DNA from: Puccinia triticina | Lineage: Eukaryota > Basidiomycota > Pucciniomycetes > Pucciniales > Pucciniaceae | Assembly (NCBI RefSeq): GCF_026914185.1 | Contig: NC_070562.1 | Location: forward strand, 1-64,000 | Direction: 5' to 3' | Length of the DNA: 64,000 nt | Shown: positions 55,285 through 64,000 of the stretch, piece after piece | Layout of the letters: every line of letters begins with the position of its first letter | Position numbering within the stretch: position 1 is the first letter of the stretch | The notes under the pieces: model-generated | Told to the model about the DNA's origin: nothing | Databases searched by the model: none | The model's input: only the letters and a program-made list of their open reading frames with translations | Position numbers and translations under genes: made by a program

Positions 55285-55905
55285 TTGGTGTGTGATTTGT
55301 CACCCTATTGTACGCGCGTACAATAGGGTGACAAATCATATTCCATCAGGGCAGTACTTACACTAATTTTTTCTTAAATTTTACCCTCATTTACTTGGCA
55401 GAAGTCCCCCTCTGGAATGAAAAGTGCCTGATTTGTCACCCTATTGTACGCGCGTACAATAGGGTGACAAATCACAAACTTTTCAGACCAGAGGGGAATT
55501 TTCGCCCAGTAAATCAGGGTGAAATGGTTTGGAAACACTTCAGCTGGACATGTCCCTCTGGTCTGAAAAGTGTGTGATTTGTCACCCTAGTACAATAGAT
55601 TGACAAATCACACACAAGTCACACACTTTCCAGACCGGAGGGACATTTCCAGCTGAATTGTTTCCAAACTGTGTCACCCTCATTTAAATGGCAAAAATTC
55701 ACCTTTGGTCTGAAAAGTGTGTGATTTGTCACCCTATTGTACGCGCGTACAATAGGGTGACAAATCAGGCACTTTTCATACCAGAGGGGGACTTCTGCCG
55801 AGTAAATGAGGGTAAAATTTAAGAAAAAATTAGTTTAACTGCCCTGATGGAATATGATTTGTCACCCTATTGTACGCGCGTACAATAGGGTGACAAATCA
55901 CACAC
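55285..55905. repeat. Nested palindrome array around TTGTACGCGCGTACAA
   Basis: Five 44-bp palindromes (55294-55337, 55430-55473, a 34-bp decayed one at 55576-55609, 55723-55766, 55856-55899) share the core CCCTATTGTACGCGCG and its inverse. They are themselves arranged as one larger imperfect palindrome centred near 55597. The spacer between copies 1 and 2 is the inverse of that between 4 and 5, and the spacer between 2 and 3 is the inverse of that between 3 and 4. Confidence 0.93.
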
Positions 55906-56200
55906 CAATCACATTCTGTTGAGGCCACAGCAATGGGTACAGGATGATGAAATGGTTCCAACACTATTCAGATTGACTTCACCCTTGGGTAAAAACAATG
56001 TGTGAGTGGTGCTTTGCACTTGAGTTAAAGTTTGGTTACAGACAATTTGTGTTCTGTGGTCCAGTTTAGTTACTACTGATTTACAGAAGAGTTCCAGCTG
56101 AGTTATGGATACTTCATATATACTTGTATATCATTTCATGTTTGATTACACATATGATGTAGTAGACATTGCGCTGAGTTATGGAAAAAATTCAACTTAA

Positions 56201-56220
56201 GGCACTCCCTGGGGAGTGCC
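56201..56220. repeat. GGCACTCC palindrome
   Basis: GGCACTCCCTGGGGAGTGCC, followed by CCCCAAGCATCCCTGGTG as in the copy at 54.8 kb (inverted). Confidence 0.8.
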
Positions 56221-56908
56221 CCCCAAGCATCCCTGGTGCGAGGCATCCAAAAAATCAGGGCATCTCTTGGAATCTTGGCATATGGTGGGTTGCCCAATGC
56301 AACCAATGAATACATTCAGATATTGTTGTTGTTTTTTTTTGGCTTTCTTCATTGATAAAATTTAAGAAAAAATAACTCAAGCATATCTCAAGGTCTCCTA
56401 CTGACCATTGGAACTAGACAGATTTCTTTTTTGCAATGCTTTCTGTGGAGCCGGAGTTAAAATTTCTATTTCATCCAAGACTGAAAGAAGCCATGCAAAA
56501 ATCAACATATCCTGCCCAACAACGTGAAAAAACAGGAAAGTATTGAAAAACTTACCGTGGTCGTTACTTGGCATGAGTGCTTGGAGCGCCGGGTCAAGAA
56601 TCATTTTGGTATTCATTGCTGGATGTTGTTATTGGTGGGTATGAGGGATATGATGTTCAGGGGTGTGGTGGATGGGAAGTTGAAGTTTGACAAGGTGTTT
56701 TTTTGTGTGAAAGGAAGTTGAGAAGGGGATGGAGCAGTTCCTAGTGAGTCCCTAGAAGTCCCTACATGTAGGGACTCAAGGTTGATATTTAGGGACGGCC
56801 ATAAATCTTTGACGCAAATAGCGCCCGCGGTGGGTTGGGTTGAGGCGGTAAACTCCTGAAATTTCCAACTAGGGCCCTGATTTAGGGCCCGCGGTGGGAA
56901 TGCTCTTA

Positions 56909-57362
56909 GTTGTCCGCTTTACATGTATAAAAACTCTTCAATTTCAATACCCGTCACCCAATTGAATCAACCTGAAAAATGGTTGCACCCCATCCACCCC
57001 ACAAACCCACATCACAACTCATTGTCCCTAGTTGTTAAGATTACCACATCCTCTACAGAACTTGGCCCCATAGAAACAAGTAGTGAAAAAAAAAACTACT
57101 ACAAACATAAATAAATAAAATTCTTGTAGGTAGATATCTTGATATTCATAGTGTGCAATGCCAAAGGCAAAATTACACTTTAAAGAAAATGGCTGGTTTC
57201 TTCATAATGGGGGTACAGCAGAAGGAGAAGAAAACCATATGTAATAGTTTTTTATCATTTTCGTCTCTCTCAACGGTCCTTCAGAAAGGATAAAATTCGA
57301 TACTTCACAGACACTCCCTTTTTTAATTTATTCCTCGAATATGATTACCTATAAAGGCTGGG
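56909..57362. other. Intergenic sequence downstream of the peptidyl-tRNA hydrolase gene
   Basis: About 450 bp, AT-rich, with an A-run near 57088. Nothing coding. Confidence 0.5.
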
Positions 57363-58226
57363 TTAGTTTCTGAGAATTTCTGAAATCTGCTGCCATACTT
57401 CCAAGACCACCGAGGCTTGATGGAGTGGATTCGCAGAGGGTGAATGTTCGACGTCCCACGAGCAGGCTTCGATTTCGGGCCGGTTGAGTGGGCTGAGAAC
57501 CCATCTTCCGACGTCCCGCGGATCCTTACTCGGGTTAGAGGCATCCCGACCGATGCCGATACCAATCGTGAACAGGCTCTGGGGTGAATGCGCCTTGAGA
57601 CTGGCAAAGACAGATCTGAGACCGTTGTGACCCTTGTGCTTTGATGACTGAGGGGGCCGTTTGAGCCGAACGGTGAGCGGTTTGAGATCAAGCTCATCGT
57701 GGATAATGATAAGTTTTGTACGTTCGCCAGACTTGGAGAGTTGTGAGTGATAAGATTGGACAATCGGACCAGAGATGTTCATTGCAGCTCGAGGTTTGAG
57801 AAGGTGGAGACTAAGGTTGTTTGGGCTAGTCCCCTGGGTGGATGATAGCTGGAAGTCGTGCCTTGCGATCCAAGCTGAATGCGGCTTGGAAAGTTTCAGG
57901 TGATTAGATAGATCCGAGCTCGACTGCATAGATTGAAGCCGAAATGGCGGTTCCTTGTCGGAAGTGGGCCAGGATGGAGAGGCTGATACATAGTTAGCTT
58001 TGTACCGATGTTGGTGATTCAGCAGGTTGTGGATATTTTCAAGTGTGAGTTGAGAAATCTGAAAAAAAGAAAAACGGAAGAACCAAAATTCAGCACATTT
58101 TTCTTGATCACCCACCCAAGACGTTAATAACCTGTGACCTCCAATGGGAGACAGACTGACTGAGTGACGAGTGAGTGGATGGGTGTAGTTGCCCAGGCCG
58201 ACGACCAACGCGTTCAGACGGGACAT
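57363..58226 (-). CDS. PTH1: Peptidyl-tRNA hydrolase (Pth1 family)
   Basis: Two exons, 58161-58226 and 57363-58058 (intron GTCAGT...TTTCAG), give 253 aa. The enzyme releases peptides from tRNAs that dropped off ribosomes. In fungi the Pth1 type is usually mitochondrial. Catalytic-site residues are visible: Asn in GLGNYTH, catalytic His in TRHS, Asn in AAMNISG, Asp in IHDELDL and Asn in GHNGLRS. The IGIGRD signature is present. There is a Ser/His-rich insertion of about 60 residues after the first exon and a longer C-terminus than in bacteria. An in-frame ATG at 58316 would add 30 residues (hydrophobic with Arg), which could be a presequence. I chose the internal start because the domain begins there. 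Confidence 0.9.
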   Translation of the reverse strand: MSRLNALVVGLGNYTHPLTRHSVSLSPIGGHRLLTSWVGDQEKCAEFWFFRFSFFQISQLTLENIHNLLNHQHRYKANYVSASPSWPTSDKEPPFRLQSMQSSSDLSNHLKLSKPHSAWIARHDFQLSSTQGTSPNNLSLHLLKPRAAMNISGPIVQSYHSQLSKSGERTKLIIIHDELDLKPLTVRLKRPPQSSKHKGHNGLRSVFASLKAHSPQSLFTIGIGIGRDASNPSKDPRDVGRWVLSPLNRPEIEACSWDVEHSPSANPLHQASVVLEVWQQISEILRN

Positions 58227-58336
58227 GCTATGTTTGCGGTCAGATGAAGCCGGCCGGCCAGCCGCGGCGAAAAACAAAGGCAGCCAGCGGACGGGGGAGT
58301 CACAATTAATCCACATGGCGTTTCAGCTCCACACCC

Positions 58337-58339
<3 letters not shown>

Positions 58340-58367
<28 letters not shown>
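58340..58367. repeat. (TC)n microsatellite
   Basis: About 14 uninterrupted TC units 114 bp upstream of the PTH1 start (24 bp upstream of the alternative start at 58316), in the likely 5' UTR or promoter. Confidence 0.95.
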
Positions 58368-58648
58368 ACATAGCTACATAGCTCAACGTTGACAACATCA
58401 GTGGCTGGCTGTCCCTTCAACGTGCAACGGTACCTGACACATTCACCAGCTCACAAGGGCTGCTTGCAACGTGTAGTGGTATGGCGTCGCCAGTGCAGAC
58501 TAAATTACCATTGCTGAATCTGAATCATCTTTATCTCGAGAAAAATGAAAGCTAAGAGTAATAATAAACATAACAAAATGAAACAATCTGAAACAGAGAT
58601 AGGTTGGAGTTGAACTTTTCTTCTTAAAAAAAATGAACGGATTGGGTT

Positions 58649-59691
58649 TCATGATGACCGATTTCCTGAGTCTTTAATTTGTAGCTCTGTCATCTTTTTG
58701 CCGTCCTTGGTGCCGGTCGAGGCCAGCATGGCTTCGTGAGCTTCAGCCTTGGGTATCAGTTCTTCTTTGATGAGTCGCTCTGCTAATGCTTTGACCGTCT
58801 CGGCCTGCGTGAGTTCGGCCTGGGCTGAAGAACCGAAACTCTGTTGTGATCGGCCTCTTGATTTTTTCCGGCCCGTGGTTGATTTTTGTTTCTCGAGTCT
58901 TTCCAATTCGAGTTCCCGTCTCGCCAATTCGTCGACCTCTTGGCCCCATCCGATCGGTCGATAGAGGAATCTCTGAGCCTTCAACGCTACATTAGTCCCT
59001 CTGACGGCATCCGTCCTGAGATAGTTGATCCACCGATTGATCACTTCCTCGTTTGCGTCATAGGCTTTGATTACCCTCCGATGGGTCAACCGCCAGAAGT
59101 TTTCTTGAGATTTCTTGTGAACGAATCCGGACCTCAGAACGGTATGTAGTTCGGTTTTGATGGGCATTGCGGCTGGTCGGGTGACGGGTATACCGAGGTG
59201 ATAGGCAGCCTGGAGCGCAAAGCCGGCGACGAGGGGTAGTTGTTCCTTTTCTGGATTGTAGGCTTCGATGACCAAGGTGGCGACATGGATCCGATGGGTC
59301 GGTTTTAGAACTGGGGGGTCGTAGAGCTCTGGATGGGCCCTCATAGCCCAGCCCGGGCTTGCTGGAACATGGATGGGTTCTTCAGCCTGGCTGGTAGATT
59401 GAGCCGGAGGAATACTAAATAGAAGGCGAGATAAAGGAAGGCAGCTATTCATTAATTTTTTTTATCAAATTAAACAAGAATAAGAAAGACTGACGGTGGA
59501 CTGATCGGAGTACTCGATCCAGCCAGTTGGGTCACATAATCCTCGATCGAGCTCGATTTTTGGCGTTCAACCTGAGTTTCCGGCGTATCGGATGATGATG
59601 GCTTGGGAGGATCACCCGGGCTTGCGACTGAGTAGGTTCTCCGAGGTATTGTTGCAGATAGCCGAAGCAGACGAAAAGATGAGGAGAGCAT
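58649..59691 (-). CDS. RSM10: Mitochondrial small-subunit ribosomal protein uS10m
   Basis: Two exons, 59495-59691 and 58649-59414 (GTCAGT...ATTTAG), join to 320 aa. The N-terminus is a typical mitochondrial presequence, with Arg, Ser and Leu and no acidic residues (RLLRLSATIPRRTYS). The uS10 domain (about 104-205) shows PTHRIHVATLVIEAY, FALQAAYHLGIPVTRP, and SGFVHKKSQENFWRLTHRRVI, the last with the HKKSQENF signature of mitochondrial uS10. A charged C-terminal extension follows. It is a component of the mitoribosome small-subunit head. It lies head to head with the pseudouridine synthase gene. Confidence 0.93.
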
Positions 59692-59877
59692 CGTTTGGGG
59701 CAGTGTGCTGGCAGCCTCGCTGTCCCCGCTGGCCCGAACATGGGCACTAGAGCGAGGCGGGGGGCGGGTGCTGCGGACGGATGGCACTCGGGGGTCCTCA
59801 CGGGGGGCTGGGACGGACTTGAGCCGGCGGTCGTGAGCAGAAATGGGCAGCGGATACTTATTGCGGATACTTTCAAG
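59692..59877. promoter_or_regulatory. 186-bp divergent promoter of uS10m and pseudouridine synthase
   Basis: GC-rich spacer between two opposite start codons. There is no TATA box. A short GGGGCGGG/GGGGGGC tract is the only notable composition. Confidence 0.55.
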
Positions 59878-61289
59878 ATGGCATCGAAAAGCCTTCATTC
59901 GACGCTCAGATCATCACTATCAAGGAAAACTTCATGCCTCCTCATCAGGCATGTTGCCATCACCTCCAGGAGCACTCAAGCTAACGCACAAGTCCCCATT
60001 GGCTCAACCCTCGTCAAGCGACCTTCGCAATCATCCCATCCTGCCACTCGATCAATCCCCTCTCAGACCCCTCCTTCGAAACTCTTGCCCGTGGGAGAAC
60101 CTGTGCAAAGAGCCTTGACTCGTAAGCATTTTTGTTTAATTATTTGGTCACCCTCTGCGTTCAAATTACAAGCTGATGATGATCTGCAAAAATTTGATTA
60201 GGGACAAAGAAAATCCAAACCAAGGAGAAACCTTTATCAGAAGAAGAGAAAGAGAATCAGCGAATTCAGAGGGAAGTAGAACTCACCGCACAACTAGAGA
60301 AATCCTTCAGACCGCCCAAGATTCTATTCGAAAATGAAAAGGTGGTCGTGATCGATAAACCAGCTGGATGTGCGCTACAGGCAGACCCTGGATCAGAGGC
60401 TTACATTCGATGGAAGTTAATCATGGATTGTCAGAAATTTTCCCATCCTTTTCTTTAACAAATAATCATCAGGAGGAAAATAACACAGGGGCGTTTTCTC
60501 ATCAAGATCTCGAAAAAAGACGAGGAAAGCTGTTCATAGTTCACAGGTTAGACAAATCAACGACTGGGCCTTTGATCCTAGCCAAATCACCCACTGCATC
60601 ACGCACGCTTTCGACTCAATTCAAGAACTCGACCATCAAGAAGATTTACTATGCGGCCATCCAGTTCTTGGGTGACAGGATAGGCCCGATTCAGGATGCT
60701 AAATCCTCCGGCCAGATCGAATGTAGGATGAGGGACCGGAATGATCGGATGGTGATTGCGGAAGGTTAGTCAAAGAAAGCGGTTTTCTTTTCTCTTTTTT
60801 TTTTTTTTTTGAGTTTTCGCGGTTTGGTTAAATATGATTTCCCAATTAGCAAATCGAACTGGTGCGGATTGTAAGCAAACTAAAACAGAATGGGAATTAG
60901 TCACAGCAACAGTTTAGCTCTCTCCGCATTTCTCCCTGATCTTCATTTCACCGAGCTCACCAATCCTATCATCTTGTCTGCTCATGCTGATCCCTTTTTT
61001 TTGGGGTTTTTTTTTTTTTTGATATCAGTCAAACCATGCAATCGTCAGATTGAGACCGCACACCGGTCGGAAACATCAACTCCGGCTACATTGTTCAAGA
61101 TTCTTGGCTGGGCCGATCGTTGGTGACTTCAAGTATGACTTCCGCTATCTTAGCCATCAATCCCAAAAAGCCATCCACAACTTCTTAAATCGGGAGGCTC
61201 CTGGAAGAATCTTGCTGCACTGTTCTGAAATCGAATTCAAAGTTTGCCATTCGACCTCTCATCGCCTCACTTATTCCAAACAGGGATAG
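59878..61289 (+). CDS. RluA-type RNA pseudouridine synthase, probably mitochondrial, with apparent frameshift
   Basis: Exons 59878-60121, 60202-60764, 60850-60911 and 61029-61289. The enzyme converts uridine to pseudouridine in rRNA or tRNA. Seen are a basic Ser-rich N-terminus consistent with mitochondrial import, VVVIDKPAG, the catalytic-loop motif LFIVHRLDKSTTG with its Asp, KIYYAA, a motif spanning exon 5 start (SNHAIVRLRPHTGRKHQLRLH), and FLAGPIVGD. Within exon 2 the frame of DKPAG (ending near 60455 at a stop) differs by one base from the frame of HRLDK, and no splice pair reconciles them, so a 1-nt deletion between about 60385 and 60460 is likely. It may be a real mutation or a homopolymer assembly error. 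Introns 3 and 4 have long T tracts. The stop at 61287 may not be the last if a further intron exists. Confidence 0.82.
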
Positions 61290-62049
61290 CTAATGTTCTC
61301 CTAATTTTATTATCGGCATGGGTTCATCCATCATCCAGCTTTACAAGAAAGAACAGCCCCGAGAGTATACAGTTCGAGTCAGCAGTCCTATTCATGACGA
61401 TTTCAGGATCGTCTGTGATCAGCTGGATCTCAGTACAACTTCGATACTCTAGCACATTCCGTCATCCTGGTAACTCGAGTCGCTCGAAGCCCAAGATTGT
61501 CAGATTAGGAGGGGGAGGGGGGCGTGAAATGATGCGGTCGACAGAAAGATGTGCTCGTCACATCAAACTTGCATCACCACCCTTGTTTCGAAAACGGAAA
61601 GTAGAAAACCACCCCCACTGCGCCCAGGATTGGTTTTCTGCCCAGCTGCACAAAGCGTCAATATCTTCTTCTGATGTAAGAGTGGGGTGATTTGATTGTT
61701 GTTGGGACGGACGGGAATGGTTTTAGGGATTGCAATCCAGCTTTCAGATTGTTTTGCCCTTGCAAAAGCGTAGTCGCTGCTTGCTTCCTTGCACTGCCTA
61801 ATTATTTACAGGCGTTGTCGGAAAAGAAACGCATGGGAGGCAACTTCATGTGGGGATGCTGTCGGCTGTCAGCGCGACACAGTAAATATGTAGAATTTGA
61901 ATTTTCGTGGAGATGGAGTGATGACCGTGGCAGTCTGGCGCCATGCGGGATGTCCCAGCCCTGTTCCCGGTCTGTGACAGCCCGCCGGGTATACATATAT
62001 CCCGCCTCCACCCACCCCCACCCAGCCACCCCCACCCACCCCCACCACC
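61290..62049. promoter_or_regulatory. Intergenic region and M36 gene promoter
   Basis: The first half is the 3' region of the synthase gene. A TATA-like TATACATATAT lies at 61990-62000, 50-60 bp before the ATG at 62050, followed by a C/A-rich leader (CCACCCCCACCC). Confidence 0.5.
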
Positions 62050-63988
62050 ATGCTCGCGCCCAAGACCATCCCCCTGCTGCTCTCCTCCCTCCTGCTCATC
62101 CAGGCCAGGGACTCCCTCCCGCCCAGCTCGCCCCGCAAGTCGCTCAACTATGGCCCCGAGCTCACCACCCACGCCGCCAGAACATCGCTCTACGCCCACA
62201 ACAGCAACAACAACATCCACAGCGAATTCCAAGCTAGCTTGATTCGCTTCAACGCTGCATCCGCCACCTCCCTCCTGCCCATCAAGGACTCCTTCCACCA
62301 GGCCGATCCATCCTCCCTCAAACAGTTCGGTGTCAAGATCGCCGCCGAGTTCCTCCACCATCTCCACCCCGCCGCAAGCCTTAGCTTCCAGCTCACCTCT
62401 GCCCATATCTCCAAACACACCAGCGTTCTCCACGCCTACTTTGTCCAGACCATCCCGCTCGGTGATCTCGATCACCACCTCAAAGTCCACAACGCTGTCG
62501 CCAACCTCAACCTGGATCTGGACCCCCGATCGCCCTCCTTTGGACATGTGCTCAGCCATAGCGACTCGTTCCATCCGATCGTCGAACATCCCTCCTCAAG
62601 CAATGCGATCAACTTCCTCAATGCCTTCGAGGATCACCAGGACTCTACCTGCGCCCACCTCAAGAATCAGTTCGATCGCGTCCTGCGATCCCTCTCCTCG
62701 AGCCATCAACTACTCAATCAGCAAGTCATGGGTCTGTTCTCTGCCCAGTCGAGTCAGCCCTCGGCCGAGGATGAGAAGAACCTTTTGACCGATTTCAGTG
62801 AGGATGAGCTCCGCCTGATTGCCGAGTGTGAGATGTCGAGCGGCGCGAAAAAGCCCATTCGCTCTGACATAGTCGATCCCAGAATCGCCCTCGTCAGCTT
62901 CCTCACCTTGGCTGCCGACCCAGAGACAGAGAACCACTTGCGCTCCCGATCTTTGGACGATTTGATCCAGTCGATCGGCATCGCCAAGAAAGCCCCCTCT
63001 TCCTCCTTCCAAGCTACCAGCGACTCGGCCGAAGGGCCTGCTAAAGATGCCCCGATCTTCGAGTTATTCAACGTGCCAGGTGCACTCGGCCCCGACTCGC
63101 TTGATGGTTCATCCGCGTCTAGAGCTACCTCAGCCGAGCTGGCTTGGTTGAGCGTTGATGACGAGCAGTCAGACTCCCAATCCTGCAAACGCGAGCTGAA
63201 GATGGTTTGGAGGTTTGAGTATCGGAGCAACTCCAACTGGTACGAATCCTACGTTGATGCCAGCTCTCCTGGCTTGGTGCCCATGGTGGTCGATTGGGTC
63301 AATGACTTCAGACCTACTAGGTTCGTACATCATACCTCTCCTTCCACTCTCACATCCTCGAGTTGTGCCGTCTGGAATGGTGCACTGATCCCTGCTATGT
63401 CTTTCCAGCGAATTGGCGCCCTCGTACTCTCAGCACATCGCTATTCAAACGGCTCTTACTGAGGAGTTTAAACGCCTCCCGACATCACTCGGATCCCTTG
63501 GTAGGAATCCCTCGCAGCCCAAGTCCGAGGCGGATCTTCCCGTCTTACCCAAAGGGGCTACCGAAGAACGACGGTCGGCTTCATATCGTGTATTCCCCTG
63601 GTCGGTCAATGACCCCACCATGGGCAAGCGCGAGATTGTTGAGGCTCCCTCCGACCCGGTCGCCTCGCCACTTGGCTGGCATACCATCCCACCCACCCAA
63701 CGTATAAGTCAACAACGCGACATCAGTCACTTGTCCGCTGGCTGGTCTCGCCATCTACCTCACCATGGGCTTCGAGCTACCGATAGCCGTGGAAACAACG
63801 TCTATGCGCAAGAAAACTGGGAGGGATTGGATAACTGGGAGGCCAACTACCGACCCAACGGTACCGATGACCTCCAGTTTCACTTTCACTTGGGCTGGAA
63901 TCATACTCATAGCCCGACTGAGACCCACATCAATCCTAAACGGTACATCGACGCTGCGATCAGTGAATTGTTTTTTACGTGTAATGAA
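62050..63988 (+). CDS. Secreted M36 (fungalysin-type) metallopeptidase, 5' part
   Basis: Exons 62050-63320 and 63409-63988 encode 617 residues, and the next intron (GTAAGT at 63989) runs off the window. Residues 1-20 form a signal peptide (TIPLLLSSLLLIQA). A long propeptide follows, with the FTP-like QLTSAHISKHTSVLHAYFVQ (given here as TSAHISKHTSV ... AYFVQ) and a KMVWRFEYRSNSNWYESYVDA-type PepSY/FTP end (MVWRFEY ... YVDA). The start of the mature enzyme shows DSRGNNVYAQEN, HLGWNHT and INPKRYIDAAISELFFTCNE, where family members have the ELFYWVN segment. The HExxH zinc motif would lie further on. These are extracellular proteases that digest host or substrate protein. The start ATG is supported by the TATA spacing and signal peptide. 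Confidence 0.9.
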
Positions 63989-64000
63989 GTAAGTGATGGC

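Larger units (their letters stand above)
53497..56905 (+). mobile_element. PIF/Harbinger element, non-autonomous, 3.4 kb
   Basis: Ends GAGCATTTCCACCGCGGGC and GCCCGCGGTGGGAATGCTC are inverse with one mismatch. They are flanked by TTA (53494-53496 and 56906-56908), the diagnostic 3-bp duplication. A transposase N-terminal fragment lies at 53676-54287. The interior contains a copy of the dispersed repeat also at 43.7 kb, two GGCACTCC palindromes and a nested palindrome array. The catalytic part of the transposase is missing. Confidence 0.92.

Noticed and set aside
61692..62589. Overlapping frames opposite and beside the M36 5' end (Gly-rich minus-strand ORF; Pro/His-rich plus-strand ORF)
   Set aside because: Shadows of the GC-rich M36 coding sequence and its C/A-rich leader. 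The M36 frame has signal peptide, propeptide and correct splicing.

Overview
The window is the end of a fungal chromosome. It opens with 371 bp of CCCTAA/TTAGGG telomere repeat. The genes carry many short GT-AG introns (about 55-110 nt), and the long intergenic tracts are AT-rich and packed with transposons. The gene content is basidiomycete-like, and I infer a rust fungus (Pucciniales, probably Puccinia) from the Copia, Tad1-like LINE and MITE complement and the long-intergenic style. The species is not proven by the sequence. Layout: 0.4-8.6 kb is subtelomeric sequence with tandem repeats, two GC-rich islands and coding remnants but no convincing gene. 8.6-12.7 kb holds a secreted protein of unknown function and an SGT2-type TPR co-chaperone, both on the minus strand. 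12.9-23.8 kb is one Copia retrotransposon (224-bp LTRs differing at 3 positions, 5-bp target duplication). Two CACTA-type elements are nested in it: a 247-bp MITE in the reverse transcriptase and a 5.4-kb foldback element, filled with a 173-bp satellite, in gag. 25.2-32.3 kb is the main gene island: a SNF2-family remodeller with C-terminal zinc fingers, mannose-6-phosphate isomerase, and a DUF1749 alpha/beta-hydrolase. The last two share a short divergent promoter with a CRE-like palindrome. 32.5-40 kb is a MITE field with hairpin satellites, a hAT-like element with a 21-bp minisatellite, and a decayed LINE ORF1. 40.35-42.2 kb is a PP2C (PTC7-like) phosphatase. 42.2-57.3 kb is nearly gene-free. 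It holds a Mutator-like foldback element, a hAT MITE, a 0.5-kb nested palindrome, a possible LTR, a tRNA-derived sequence, and a 3.4-kb PIF/Harbinger element with a transposase fragment and a striking nested palindrome built on TTGTACGCGCGTACAA. 57.4-64 kb is a second gene island: peptidyl-tRNA hydrolase, mitochondrial ribosomal protein uS10m, an RluA-type pseudouridine synthase, and the 5' part of a secreted M36 metallopeptidase that runs off the window. Functionally, the first three genes of that last island all serve (or plausibly serve) organellar translation, and two of them are divergent from a 186-bp spacer. The metabolic and regulatory genes are ordinary housekeeping genes. Most of the novelty is in the repeats: the satellite-carrying CACTA element, the nested palindromes, and a dispersed GGCACTCC palindrome. 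Several element boundaries are supported directly by target-site duplications visible in the sequence. Exon boundaries were read by eye from splice consensus and reading-frame continuity.
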